A stretch of 64,000 bases of DNA from Phoronis australis (GCA_002633005.1 NMRA01000215.1:72690-136689); one strand, 5' to 3'; shown: positions 9,886-22,500, counted from the stretch's first letter. Notes: a model not told the origin generated them from the letters alone. Program-made: numbers and translations.

Positions 9886-11537
9886 CTATATCAAACCGCC
9901 CCTGGCTCCTCTGCCTCTTCTTCCGGAGTGGGCGCTGGAACGTGATCTGTACTTCGTGCCATGACGCTCAACTTTCGTCAAGCGTCCCCTGCCATAACCG
10001 TAAGCGCCAGCGTGAACGCCAGGCCGTAAAGCCGCGTGATGCATACCGGCGCCCATTGAGAAACCAAAATGATTTCTCCCGTAGCCACCGTATTTTCTTG
10101 AATCTCTGTCCATACCACCAAGGAACAAGATATCAGTACCTGCACCGAAGCCCCGTTTGTCCTGTTTTCTGAAGAGGTGTGTTCCGTCGTCAGAATCCCA
10201 CTGGTCATCGTCAGAGGAATCACCTTTTTCATTATCAGGAGAGTTTTTCACGACTTCGATTTCAGGCGCAGAATTTTCTATTTCTTTTACTTTCCGAGTC
10301 ATGACTGGAGAGTTGTCAGGAGAGGTAGTAATTTTCATTCCCGATGTATGGATCTGGCGGAGCAACTGTCCAACGCCGGTAGCCTTCCCCATCGCGCCTA
10401 TTCGTTTTTTCCTGGTGCTAACCGACTCCAATGGTTTATTGGCCTCTGGCAAAGTATCAGAGTTTTCGGAGCTCTTTGGGTTTGCGTCCGAACTAATTTC
10501 TGGGTTATGATCAGAATTTTCGATGGACGACGGCATTCGCTTTCCATCCTTCGACGTAGTCTCGCGACTCTCTTCGCTTGTAGTTCTCTTTAGTATTGAA
10601 TTTATTTTCTCCTGACTTTGGTCTAGTTCGTCACGTAAGCTAATCATGTTTCGCAAAACATTCACCAATTTGAATGCTTTCCGATGCGACTTCCGATCTT
10701 CGTCACTGTCGTCTGCCTTTTCAATATCTACCAGCGGTTCACGATCAGACGACGAAACTTCGACTTTAGAGGTGTCAGATACAATGTCAGAAGACTCCTT
10801 GGGGACGCTAAGCGTTATTTCGGAAGCCTCTATTTGTGCTGAATCATAAACATTACAAGTTTTTGGTGACGTGCTTGCTTCTTCGTCTTCTCTAACGGGT
10901 TCTGACAATTTAGTTTCCTCGATGACTACTGCCGCTTCCACTGGCTGTGGGTGAATCTCAACGGTAGGTTCGGTATTTGCTGGTTTTACAACCGGAGTGG
11001 CAGACGACAGTTCGGACGAGTCGGTTTTAGCAGTCGATGACGGAATGCGTTTTGCGGCATGTTCGCTTTGAAGCGAGTCTTTGCCTTCAATTTGTTCAAG
11101 TGTGGCTAATTTAATTTTGTTCCATTTACTTTTCTTTGGAATGGTTATCTGTGGTCGTTCACGTGGTCGGTCTTTCTTTCTAATACTGTCGATCACGTGC
11201 ACAAGTTTCGGCGCTTGGCTCAAACTAAGCGATTCAAACAAACGCTCAAGTTCCATTTCCAGATCTCTTATCTCCTCGTACACCGAACTGTGCATACTCT
11301 TCATAGTTTTTAAAATGCCTTCAATTTGCTTTCTGTTTGGGTACACGACTATTTGCACGGACGACAAAGCCTCGAAGTACTGCGGCGCATACGTTTGCGA
11401 CAGCGTACCCAAATCGCTAACGCGATCGTTCCAAAGTTCGTCGAATTCTTTCTGTGAGATCATACCCGTACTGTTGTATGCTAGTTTGTTCCTGTACACG
11501 CGAATGCGAGCGATGCACGCCTCTGGTCTGTTATCAC
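9886..11537 (-). CDS. HEPN gene, last exon (motif helix, disordered region, RG tail)
   Basis: This exon is 1652 nt, starts after CAG at 11540-11538 and ends at TAG 9888-9886. It starts with GGDNRPEACIARIR, the helix carrying the HEPN motif. A Leu/Glu-rich helix (YEEIRDLEMELERLFESL) follows, then about 250 residues rich in S, E, K, P and T, and finally the Gly/Arg-rich tail. The single long frame of ~550 codons, far above chance in this window, is strong evidence that it is coding. Confidence 0.85.
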
Positions 11538-14500
11538 CTGAAAACAAACACAGGTATACTTGAAAACCCCTCAGCCGAGAAGAAGAACGAATTGTTGGGC
11601 GAACTTTCCACTAAAAAAGTACCTTGATTCCGTCTCCGAGTACAGACTCAAAATCAGACTAGCCAAAAATTCTGTACGAAAGCGTTCTCACAGCCGTTAT
11701 CAATTGAACTCTCTTTTGCGGTGAAAAACCGTTTGAGTGAGACGCCAATTGAACATTTAAGGGTTTCGCTACCAAGGAAAGCGTAAGAAAATTCTAACTT
11801 GCTTCTTATCTCGCAAAATATCTACACTGACAAACTCTATCAAACATCTTTTTAATGTTAGTTTGGGAACCATTCTACACTAGCAACATGCCAAATTTTG
11901 CTACCAAACTCTTGGTAGTTTGAAAATATTTTGAAAATTTGCAGGTAATGTTTTGGATCGTTTGAACGTTTTGGGCGACAGAAGAAGGACGATCTATGTG
12001 CACCACTTAATTCTTACTGTGGCCGAGAGGCGGCGTCGCCTCCGAGATAGCAAGCCTTTGCAAGTGGACCAGAAATTGATTTAAAAATGGCGACAACATG
12101 GAGAACGCCACTGTCTTATGCCAAAGTTAAATATTTTTGCGAAACAAGGTTACACAAACGTCCTCAGAATGTATTAGCCTAGTTTCGTACAACTATTGAA
12201 GAAGTTGGAGCCATTAATCCCGAAGTAGGACACGGTGCTGAGATCTTTTAGAAATTACTATACATACGAAAAATTATTTGAAAAACTAAACTCAGTAAAT
12301 CACTAAAAAGAATTGAAGAGTACATCTTTCGTAAAATACGAATTACAACTGAGTCAATGTAAGGGTAAAGGTTAGAAGTAATAGAAATCATTACAATCAT
12401 GCCAATAACAATAATAGAAAACATGAATAATAGCAATGATGATGATGATAAATTGATAATGATGATGATGATAATAAACAGAATTTCATTTAAAACTCTA
12501 TGCAGGCAAGTGGCATAACAAAAATATCTTTTTGTGTTTTACATGAGAGACTAAAATATAATAAAATTACTCTTATTGATTTAAATCAAAACAACTCTGA
12601 TACTGTCCATTATATGCACGGGCGGTGGACAAGGCGGACATTGCACATTTTTTTCAAAAAAGCCTCGGTTAGTAAACCTAGAGTTAAGAAACAATCGAAA
12701 TACGACATGCCATTTTTAAACAAAACGCTCATAGTTTCTTTATGAAAATTCGCCTCGTCTTGCTTAACTGATGCATGCGTCCCCCCTTCCCTCCCCCAAC
12801 TCAAGAGCTGGCCCCGCCGCCCACGATATGATATATAATGCAAGCAGTAACACGAAGCATTAATAAACGAAGATGTGTGAATAGTCACAAATTCAAATAA
12901 ACAAAAGTAACTGCCTGTCACGTGTTTCCATTATTCGCTTCTCTATATCCTAATCCCTCACGGAGGCCGCCATTTTGAAAAAATGGCAATCACGTGATTC
13001 CTGCTGTATGCTGATTTGTTATTTTTTACCAAACTGCACCAGACTAGTTATCAAATAATGTGCATGGACGCACCCAGGGGGATCGGGAGGCTCAAACAAG
13101 CCCCTCCCACTTGGTGAAGTGGGCAAAAAGGTCCGCCTCAGAGAAACAATAAGTCTGAAAAAGTAGAAAACGAGTCCACTAAAAAGACAAGAACTACCAA
13201 AATTCGACAAATGCACAATTCATAGCTCTGAACGTACCCCGTTTTTCGTTTTTTTTGTTTTTTATTAAAAGGTCCACATTCTTAAAAATTCGAGCCCCCC
13301 ATTTTTTAGGCTGGATGCGCGCATGACTGTGCACGACCAACAATCACCAAACTTCGGCAAGCTAGTTTTATCGTGTTTGGCAACCCGTCCACACTGGAAA
13401 ACTTTTGTTTGCAAACAATACCAAATTAGAGTTGGCTGTTTTGGCTCGATTTTGCAAACCCAGTTTGCCTATGTAGACCGCGCTATATATCACGCATCAC
13501 CTGAATTAGTTCAGCGAAAAAATATGAGACAAGGTATAAATCCGAGTACGAGCATGGCAGCAGTCATCAGAATAAACACGCTACGAACTTTGAACTTAGG
13601 TACTCATAGATTTGTCCCGTTTTACCACACAATCCCGCAAATAAGGCTTGCTCGTAATTGAGTATGGCCTCATATCCTCATACAAGGCCATGGCGTAATA
13701 TTCGGGATCGATGCATTTCTAAATGTCCCCAAATGTTTTTTCGCTTACAAGGCCATATAGCCTAACTTTGCAACACGTGTATTGTTTTTTATCCATCACG
13801 TGATCACGGAAAGGTTTCAGCCAACTAGTGTTCCATTAATTCTATATTTTTACTTATCAAGGTTTTCACGGTCAGGTTTTAGTCAATCAGTATGTTCTTA
13901 ACATCAAAGGATGGTTGGCAGAAATCACTAGAAAAATAACGACTGGTCTTATATCCAGCATGACCTTTTGTTCGGGGTATTTGTAAATGTTGCAAAATAT
14001 AAATAAATTATTTTGGCTACAAAGCCATGGTCTTGTACGGTACGAAGAATCCATGTACATAAGATAAACCAAGCAAAGCACAGAAACTGTGAAAATCGTC
14101 ATTCGATCACCAGAGCCGGATGCAGTCCACCCTAAAGAAGTTGTAATTAAAATTTTGAATTAAAGAATAACTTTCCATTGAAAAATTGAAATATATAATT
14201 TTTATATACCTGGCCATGGATTCTTCCAAATGTTTCTGTCGGGCGACATTAACTCCGAGAAATATCGTAGGAATATATACAACAAGTTAATGTCTAGATC
14301 TTTCGTTGAGATATCCGATTTCGGTCTGCCCAGCCATTCTCCGGCAGAGTCCTTGTCGCCTGGCTTATTGTTCGGGTACAGTAGATTTCTATGCTCTTCT
14401 GTCCAAATATCTAATCCCCCGAGAGTTCTCTTAATTTGAGACTCGTCGAGAATTTCCGAGAACGGTCTGGCGCGGCCATATTGCTTTTGGAGTCGTTTTT

Positions 14501-14614
14501 GCAGAAAGTCTTGGAGCGCCTCTCTCCCCTTGACTATGACAAGAACACAGAGACGGATATACCGTACGTGGTCCTCACGATATTCTGTCAAGACCATGTC
14601 GATATCAGATTGGG
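9886..14614 (-). CDS. DZIP3-like HEPN domain protein with disordered region and Arg/Gly-rich tail (5' incomplete)
   Basis: Two exons join in frame (14614-14210, then 11537-9886; GT donor at 14209, AG acceptor at 11539-11538), giving at least 685 residues. The first ~200 visible residues match the DZIP3-like HEPN pattern: FSEILDESQIKRTLGG, WTEEHRNLLYP, LDINLLYIFLRYF, then ACIARIRVYRNKLAYNS. HEPN proteins are helical RNA-binding or RNase modules, often linked to antiviral or innate pathways. The conserved R-N-x(4)-H motif here reads RNKLAYN, so the histidine seems lost. A Ser/Asp/Glu/Lys-rich disordered region follows, with a short coiled-coil-like stretch (LVNVLRNMISLRDELDQ) and an acidic DSSDDDQWDSDDG patch. 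The end is Gly-, Arg- and His-rich (GRRGRGARGG), like RGG tails of RNA-binding proteins. A 5' exon is missing because the first visible exon starts after an AG in mid-codon. Confidence 0.75.
12434..12478. repeat. (GAT)n simple repeat
   Basis: Two GATGATGATGAT runs are separated by a few bases. Confidence 0.8.
13059..13326. mobile_element. Dispersed repeat with CACCCAGGGGG / GAGCCCCCC ends, copy 1
   Basis: The left end GCATGGACGCACCCAG and the right end CTGGATGCGCGCATGA are imperfect inverted repeats. Between them lie 'gggcaaaaaggtccgc' and 'aattcgagccccccat' blocks that recur at 35477-35752 and, in part, at 19030-19170. It is non-coding and behaves like a MITE. Confidence 0.55.
14210..14614 (-). 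CDS. HEPN gene, N-terminal HEPN-half exon
   Basis: This exon is 405 nt. The acceptor is a T-rich tract plus GCAG at 14618-14615; the donor is CCA G|GTATATA at 14209. It encodes the first helices of the DZIP3-like HEPN fold, including DIWTEEHRNLLYP and the STKDLDINLLYIF block. It opens with two nucleotides of a split codon, so an upstream exon must exist. None could be chosen with confidence between 14.6 and 18 kb. Confidence 0.75.
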
Positions 14615-15911
14615 CTGCAAAAAACAACCAAAATTAGAAGAGGACACAAATACAACTTGAGAAATGGACACATAGGCTACTCGTCAGATTTTGTTAAGTT
14701 TTATCACTTCAAGCACTTATGAAAACTTAAAGCTCGTCCTTTTGTCCTATATGCTTTCGGAACTACGGCATTGACATGCAACTTCACATTATAAATGTCG
14801 CAGATAGCGAAGACATTGTCTCATCATCGGGGAACCAGAAAATGCATTCTAGTTAAAACAAGTTAATTCGTTTTTAACGAAGTAACGGATCGATGGAGGT
14901 CCACTATGCCTCAGTGGGCAAGTGTAAGAGTAATCAGCCTATTTCAAAGTTGCGGCACCAATGATAGTCAGTGTGGTTGTACTATAAAAAAGCAAAAGTC
15001 TGGTCGGAAAAGTTAGTTATCAAATGTTGCCATTTCTCGAAGCTTCCGCCAACATGAATGAGGAGCATGCTCGCAACGGAGTCGGTCGGAAAACTACAAG
15101 AAATTACATCTTTCAAACGAACCAGTGGTATATTCTTATGTAATTTTTACAGGGAGAGGATAACAAAGTCTGTTTTGAGTTTAAAAAACGGTAACACTAA
15201 AAGTGTTCTGATTTGGTCCCATTGCTTTTCCATAGTGCATGTCACTCATGGCAAAAAACGTGATGAAAAGTAAAATATATACCGGTAAAATGCATAAAAC
15301 AAAAACCTGGTCTTATTTTATTTGTTAAATTTGAAAGAGTGTGGTTCATACATATAGCAATCTACGCTGTGCAGACGCTTACACGATGCAGAATATGCGT
15401 TGAATGTGATAAACGATAGTTGCACTGAGAACCATGAAATTAATCGGTCGTTTTTCGTAAATTGGACAGTTTTTCAATTTTTTGCCTTTGAACATAATTA
15501 AGTTAGCACGCGGCAGGTTACTGGCCTACAGTTCGTTTGAAGTATTATCTTCATCTTAAGTTGATGAGGCAAATGCCTAAAGTGCGTTGCTTGTCGTCAC
15601 TTATTCGCCAGTACATTTATACATGTTGTGGACCAAATTCGTCATTTTAGCATCAAAAAGAACATTAAAATTCTATTTAACGTTGACCTCAAACAGTCCA
15701 TCAGACTAAATCAAACTTTTAGTGCAATATAAGTAATGATAAATTGTCAAATAAAAGGGTATTCAGCGTCAGAAGTTCAGCATGAACACGAAATCTTCGC
15801 GTCATTAGTTTTAGTAAGTCATTACTCACAGTAATACGTTGAAGCCATGACGGATAAAGATGAGAAGATAAGACAGAAAGCCCAAACACCGGTGTAAAAA
15901 CGCATCTGCTT
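14615..15911. other. Intergenic or 5' intron of the HEPN gene
   Basis: The missing first exon of the HEPN gene may lie here or further right. I see no exon with both a start codon and a fitting phase-1 donor that I would defend. Confidence 0.4.
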
Positions 15912-16069
15912 TCAGTGCTGTAGTGGGGCGTAGGCGCACGTAGGCGCAGCCAACCACCTTTTGGCATTTGAACGTAGCGCCTACGCACCGTAAGTTACGT
16001 TCAGGGCTCAAGGTGATACGGTAGGCTTTGGGCGCCTACTTACCTCTAATTTTACCACTACAGCACTGA
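15912..16069. mobile_element. Short MITE with perfect 15-bp terminal inverted repeats
   Basis: The 158-bp element starts TCAGTGCTGTAGTGG and ends with its exact reverse complement. Inner GTAGGCGC / GCGCCTAC blocks extend the fold into a long hairpin. CAGTG-type ends fit the hAT superfamily. The flanking octamers do not match well. Confidence 0.7.
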
Positions 16070-17830
16070 TCAGCTCGATGTGTTGTCGAGTGCCACACTT
16101 CCTTAATTTTTACGAAAACCAACCACGGACAACACTGTTGATAAATAAGAGAACGTCCTACTTAAAATAACACTGGGGGTGGATCATGAATTCACCTTCA
16201 ACGACTTAATATTTGCGACATACCCAAGGAAATCTGTAACTAACTGCAGCAACCACGTCTTTCAATCCTGTTGTTACGAGAAAGAACGACTTAATCCGAG
16301 ACACATGGGATATAAAAGTGATATCATTCCGAACCAGAGTATGAAAAAATCGATTGAATGCGTGTATAAACAGCACGAACAGTCGTAGTGAAAGCAATTA
16401 CTGAGTGGACAATGATAAATCAATTCTGAGCATGTTGTTTTTGTAAAGGTTTCTTAGTTATGATTCTTCGCTTCTCAGCTTCATACAGGCAACACACGTT
16501 TGTAACCCTTACCTGGTAACCTAACTCGTTTCCGAGACAATCGCTTCTTTAACTAACTCCTCAAACCTGCACTGAACTAAACTTAAACACTAAACCAACT
16601 TTTAGTTAATGTAAACTCACCCGGTTTACTGACAGCAACTTTCCTGTGTGGAACACGATTCTAAATGAAACTTTACCTCACAGTTGACATTAAAAGGTTT
16701 ACTTGCGATTTGTAAGCAAAATATTAGCACCTGTGTGGTACGCGGAGTAGTTTTTTCTCGTTTACAGGCGACCGCGTGCCTTCTTAGTTGAGAGAAAAAA
16801 TTCAACGTGTTTTCGTAAGGTCTGGTTTCATTTACCAAAAGCTATTATAAGGATACAGGTCTTGATCAGTTTAACTGTTACATTGTACCAGATGCTTTTA
16901 AATTAGTTTTGCAGATCATTAAGCTTTCTTCATGTACTATACTGAATACATGTTTTGGATCGCGAGAACAATAAAATCGAAACTAAAATCTTTTGTTTTC
17001 GATTTTCCGCTATGAAAATATCATCTCTTTTTGTCCACCTAGGTAACTAACATGTTGTTTTGCTGTTCAACAATTTTATATTTAACTTTGAATGGGGTAT
17101 CATGTACTGTCTCTTTCGTATATCGAATACCAGTGGCTATCCGCTTTCCGTCACAGAAGGAAGTTGTTGATTAAAATGGCCTCACCATCTTCCTCACTCA
17201 AATAAAAGCATGATTTCTTGTCTTGCAAAGAGTTGACAGTTCACTGCTTCTCAAAATTATGCCCAGTGCATAAAGTGACACGCCGTCACGACAAGCTAAC
17301 TGGCAGGGCTTGGTCTCCAGCAATAGAAACGTCAATTCCTTCAATGCTCTGAAATACCCTCTTCGCAGATAAGCCAATACGTCATCAAACACCGGCACAA
17401 TAAATCGTTACAAATGATAAACGATAAATCTAATCCAAAACGTCTTCAGTACCAAAGGAACCGGGCACAGCCACGAGAACAGATCCCTACCTTACTCTGC
17501 GTGGTTGTAAAACGGAGCGGATCACAAGAACAACGAAGTTGCTAGATGACGACAACGTTAGTCGTAATCCCGGCAAACATTGGAGAGTGTTTGCTTCGCG
17601 AATTTGTCCAGGAATTTCAAAACGGTTTATTGAGTAACAGCTATTCGACAACTTCTAAATAGCAACGACCAAAACGAAACACTTCAATCTGACAGCTCTT
17701 TAAACACGACTTCATCCACCGAAGTAAATGATTTAATCTTGCTCGCAGTGTACCCGACTGAGTTACTCCACCACTTTTTGACGGGTTGCAGCTGGAAAAT
17801 TGGGTTACCCATTTTTAGAGGTTTGTTTCG
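16070..17830. other. Intergenic DNA, nothing firm
   Basis: Several short open frames occur on both strands, for example minus 17198-17398, but without convincing splice sites or a recognisable family. Confidence 0.45.
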
Positions 17831-18297
17831 ATAGCACAATCTTCATGTATGGGTTCTCATCCTTACAAAAGCTATCCTTTGTTGAATTTTAATCAAATAA
17901 GCAACCTTTTGGTTTGTAGAACATAGAACGTGAAACCTTTCATTGGGAATTTTTGCTGTGAAATGGACCTTATGTAAGTGAACTTTATGTAGAGAATTAA
18001 ATCTGAAAAGGCATCTTTTGGTAACGAGGTCGTGAAACTCACAGCACGCCCATACTTTCAATGCACAACTGACCACCTGTATACATAGGCGGACACGACC
18101 AAAATAGAAAATACCTCGTAGGCATGCCATTATAGGGCATTTTTTTATAGCCAAATATATCCATAACTATAGATCTTAACTCATTAGAGGTATCAATTAA
18201 CAATAGCATGACCAAGTTTCGTTTGCTATGAATGTTCAAAGAGGCTGTTACAGGTTTTTAAGTTACCATTTAGTTTTCGTTTTACGCTGAGCAGCTT

Positions 18298-18476
18298 TTG
18301 ATTTTTCATGCAAATCCTCTAAGTCCTATTTCGTATAGCTCTGTTGCCAAAATGGAGCAATTAGCACAATTCCTAATAGCGTTTTGGAGAACAGTGCAAA
18401 AATCATTGCGAGATACGATGTCCCTAAGTTTTCCAAATGTGGATATTTTTCTAGGATCCCTTAAGACATCCTTGAT
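18298..18476. repeat. Partial copy of the TAGGACC MITE family
   Basis: A 'gttttggagaacagtgca' block followed by an 'atacgatgtccctaag' block matches the corresponding segment at 22779-22860. The copy is truncated. Confidence 0.4.
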
Positions 18477-18904
18477 CCGCCACTGACGTAAGTACCCCCA
18501 CCCTGTACCAGCTGACGCTGACGCCTCGTTTCTATTTGACTACTATTAGGACCAAGTTTGCATTCCGTAACCATTGTCATATCTAACGTTTTTCGTGAGA
18601 GTCCCTTGTTGGCGAGGGTTTGGTGGTTCGTAGCAGTTATCCTCCACCGTGCTAATGTAAATATTATGTAAAATGAAATACGGATTTCCCCGAAGAGTGG
18701 TCTGCATGCCATTAACGATATATTTGTACGGAGGATATCGCCAATGATTCTCAAAGGGGGTTAGAACTCCATTTAAATTGATCCCTCTCCTGAAGTTCGA
18801 TAACCCCACATTCGCAACTGACTATCACGTGAAGTGTTCAATGTTTCGTATGACCCCAGAAAATTGGCTAACGTGTGACGTCGTAACTTAGAAATTTCTG
18901 GTCG

Positions 18905-19375
18905 GATTCATATGAAATTTTCTCATACTATGCTTTAGGCGCTGTTCTCCAAAATTCTGATAAGAATTGCTTTTGCAATATTCCACTTTTACATGAGGGG
19001 CTTTCAAAATAGGACTTCTGTGACTTCTGAGACAAAAATTTACTAAAAAGACAAGGTACTACCAAAATTCGGCGAATACACAATTCATAGTGCCCCGTGA
19101 ATCTTAGTAAAAGGTCCACACTCTCAAAAATTCGAGCCGTCCCCCATTTTTATGCTGTGTGCGCGCATGACGTCATTGATCATTGTCTGTGTGCAGCTTT
19201 CTTGTTTTGCTACATTTTACTCAACGACATGGCCACGTGACCCAGTTAATGTCAGATTGGTATAAAAGTCAAAGGTCAAATTCTACAGGGCTTTCTTACT
19301 TTCCGAAAATATATAATCTTACTGGGTTAAAAGCTATAGGTTCACATTTCACAAATACAAAGCAGTCAATTTTTT
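18905..19375. mobile_element. TAGGACC MITE copy interrupted by another repeat
   Basis: The 'tacatgaggggctttcaaaat' block on the left and the 'ccacgtgacccagttaatg' block on the right belong to the TAGGACC family. Between them, about 19030-19170, lies part of the CACCCAGG/GAGCCCCCC repeat ('acaaggtactaccaaaattc', 'caaaaattcgagccg'). This is a nested insertion. Confidence 0.55.
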
Positions 19376-19845
19376 CACTCGGCAATTTCACAAACTACTC
19401 AAACGTTCTCGCTAACAGCGTTCTCATCTCAGAAGCTATATTTTTTCTCACGCACCGTCCTTTTCTTATGACAATTCCTCATACCAAAGTTCGTTCTTGT
19501 GAGTAGCGTTTTCTTTTCACACACATAATTCTGGTGCCTGAGAGAATAAAAACCCCACTCAAATACAGAGTTCGGTGCAGTTAGTGTTAGACTTATTTTG
19601 GAAGCAAATACTGTATGTCATCATTGTAACTCAAAAGTAAACCTTGAAATTTTAAAATTACATTCCGTTTATTTTCAAAAATGACAACTATAATAACTAA
19701 TAACTAAAATTCGTTGTATTGGGTTTTAGCTAAAAGCGAAAAGAACACCAGTTTTTTTAAATTAGTTTGTAAAAAAATATTGTGGACACTAGCACTACAA
19801 AAATTGAAAAAAAAAATAATCAGCTAGTTTGTACAAGCTAGTGTT

Positions 19846-20181
19846 TTAAAGGGACATTGTCGGTTTCAAGGCCAAAAAGAAAGAGTGTTGTTAGATGGGA
19901 TAATCATCTTAAAATTATTGGCTTTGACCAGAGCTATAAAGCAATAAAATCCGTTGTGTTTTTGTGGTTTTATTAAAATCCTTACTCTTGCCGATGTCTG
20001 CCTGGCAGTCGTTGAAATCAAGGCCGGTGCCTTATCAGTTAAAAACGCTATACCCTGCCATTGATCCAGTAGGATTTAACTCCGCCAGCAGTGAGTTTTT
20101 CGACGATCGCGGGAGTTGCAGATTCGAATCCGCGCTAGGACTGATCTCGGAAATCATTTTTCGCCGATAACGTCCCTTCAA
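19846..20181. mobile_element. MITE with AGGGACATTGTCGG ends, TTAA-type flank
   Basis: The left end TTAAAGGGACATTGTCGG is inverted relative to the right end CCGATAACGTCCCTT. An interior block 'gaccagagctataaagcaataaaatccg' recurs near 21415, 22110 and 56106. The flanks are TTAA on the left and TTCA on the right, consistent with a decayed TTAA target duplication of piggyBac-like elements. Confidence 0.65.
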
Positions 20182-22500
20182 AGGGCGAGAAAGGTAACAA
20201 TCTGAAATGAGCCGCAGTGCGGAACCGATTCCTCTACCTCGTCCGCTCTACAGCTGTGCTAAGACCCCTCGCTAAATGGCAATGTGTTTTAAGCGCATTT
20301 AATTGGTAAATCCACCAGCCTTGATTTCATAAAAAAATACGATTTTGAAATTGACCTCAATTCGATCTTTTCTCAGAAGTGGATTTTGAAAAGCAGCGGC
20401 TAAACAATTTGCTTTTCAGGGAGGGTCATTTTATGCTCTGCGCATGCTTTTAAACCGTTCTTTCAAACCCAAAAACCAATTCCCAATTGAGTAAAGGAAT
20501 AAACAGAGATTTGTGTAAATGGCGCCGATGATAATGTAATCCACACTGGAGCATCCAAACTTATGTCTTCAATCAAGCAAATGTAAGACGTCCAACTACT
20601 GTACATCTGAATGCGGCGCTCCTATTAAATGAAATCGATCTGGTGGATAGAATGTAATGAATTGTGAATTATAACGTTTTATTATGGAAGTATACGAACA
20701 CTAAATGTATATGCGGGTAGATAGGTGAAGAGACCTCGAAGCAAGATGCAGGTTTCAGTTACCATAAGAACATGACAGGAAACTTCAAGTATGATGACAC
20801 CAGAGCCTTTATGAGACGTGGAATTAATCAGTTCCCCACAACTGAAACTTCGAACGTGTCGGAAGCGCGCGGACGCCAATAAACTCACCGGAGGCGTTGC
20901 AGCTGAAAACCTCAGGAACTTCATTCCTGTAGAAAAATGCCTCCGCGCAGTCAAAATTCAGATCAACACCATACCTCAATAGCCGGAGAAATGGGAACCC
21001 GAGTTGATGCTAAGTGATGAAAACCTGCAATCGAGACGGCACTTTCGGCCAAAACAGTAAAGACTAAAAACGTTTTTTATGATGGCGACGTTCACGAGAG
21101 TTTCTGACAAGTTCCGACAAACAGATCGCGAGGGAAGTTTAGACTGCTAATCGAAAACAAATAAGCCCAGATATAGATCATTATGCAATAGATGCACTAA
21201 CTATGTTTCAATGTTGTTGCAGTAACGCGGAGAGTTACACCTGAAATCCATGCAGGGACATTATTGAAAAAACGTTATTTTAGTTTATATTTTGTTGTAG
21301 CACCCTTTGTTTTGGTTCTTTAATAAGACGAGTGCAAAGGGCTCAGTTGGTTTTATCGGATTTCAGAGGTTATTTTGGGTAGAGTTGACTTCTTGGGGCC
21401 ATTAGCCTTGACCAGAGATATAAAACAGCATAACGTGTTGTGCTTTTAAAATTTTGCTATAAATCGCCGAATCCTAACCTAGCCTTCCAGTCGAAGTTAA
21501 CTGAAATCGAGGCGACGATCACATTAGTCGTTTCCATGCTGTGCACCAGGAGAATGGCCTGCGCGGGCGGTGCGTAATGGTGATCAAAGCCATTGTAGAA
21601 AGCTTATACGAGAGAAAGAGGCGAAGGGCTGAACAAAGCTTCTCGAATGATCTCAGTCAGTAGACGGCATAATTATACTAAACTTGCTTTCCTAATTGAC
21701 CAAATCCGCTTTGAAAATCCGGTACTGTTCTTTATGTATAGCAGTTTTTCTGGAAACAATCACTCACGAAGTTCCCGGAATTACGATGTGAGCCGGCGAA
21801 AACAGCATACCTGAAGGTCACGTGGTTTAACAGCGTGGGAAGTTAAGGATGACAGGCTTCCGAGATTTTTGCGAAAATAAAAGCAAAAGAACAAAACATT
21901 CACAAAAGAAAATCAAAATAATTTTGGCGAAAAAGCTGAGAACACTCGTTGAAATACTATTTGGGATTAATTCGTGTCATTCAGTTTAACTTACCGCATA
22001 TTATAATATTCAAACATCCTTTTAGATACAATCAGTTTCAAGGACCGAGAAACGCATTTTTGGTTTATTGTAGGGTAGAATTAATTTCATGAGAAGTGAT
22101 ATCTTTGATCAGAGCTACAAAATAAAATTGTGTTTCTGTGATTTTATTTGTAATTTCCGATTCCCGACGTTGACTTCCGTTTCAATTCGGAAAAAAGTAA
22201 CTAAAATCGGATCAATAGGCTTAAAATACTCTTTTACTTGTCCTATGGATTTTTAACTCCATTATAACAAAGTGTTGGCCTGCTACCGCTGTGGTGGGGT
22301 TTCTAATCTGATGTCTAATACACAACATTGTCCTGTCACTCAAACATTACTAATTAGGTTTACACGTGATAATACCAAGGACTGAATGGAGTTCATTGAT
22401 TGGAAGATTCCCCGCAACATGAATATGTATGACTTTAGTGTAAAGTCTGGCGCGTATTTAGTCAGATATCTATAACTATAGAGTTAAAGCATGTAGATTT
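20182..22500. other. Intergenic DNA with decayed MITE pieces
   Basis: Fragments of the AGGGACATTGTCGG family lie near 21350-21500 ('gaccagagatataaaacagc') and 22030-22190 ('gatcagagctacaaaataaa'). No supported exon. Confidence 0.45.

Larger units (their letters stand above)
11538..14209 (-). other. HEPN gene intron with repeats
   Basis: This intron is about 2.7 kb. It holds a GAT/GATGAT simple repeat near 12436-12476, a short palindrome around 12971-12989 (GCCATTTTGAAAAAATGGC) and a MITE-like repeat at 13059-13326. No supported exon was seen. Confidence 0.6.

Noticed and set aside
9759-10593. Long plus-strand open frames antisense to the HEPN last exon
   Set aside because: They are shadows of the long minus-strand coding frame, with improbable composition and no splice partners.
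17198-17398. Minus-strand frame with leucine-rich text
   Set aside because: No ATG, no acceptor, no family match. It could not be joined to the HEPN gene.
20110-20135. B-box-like GATTCGAATCC
   Set aside because: It lies inside a TTAA-type MITE with clear inverted ends, and no A box sits at the right distance.
20682-20954. Minus-strand 90-codon frame
   Set aside because: It has a short splice-like stretch (ttttctacag ... CCG|gtgagt) but no partner exon or recognisable family.
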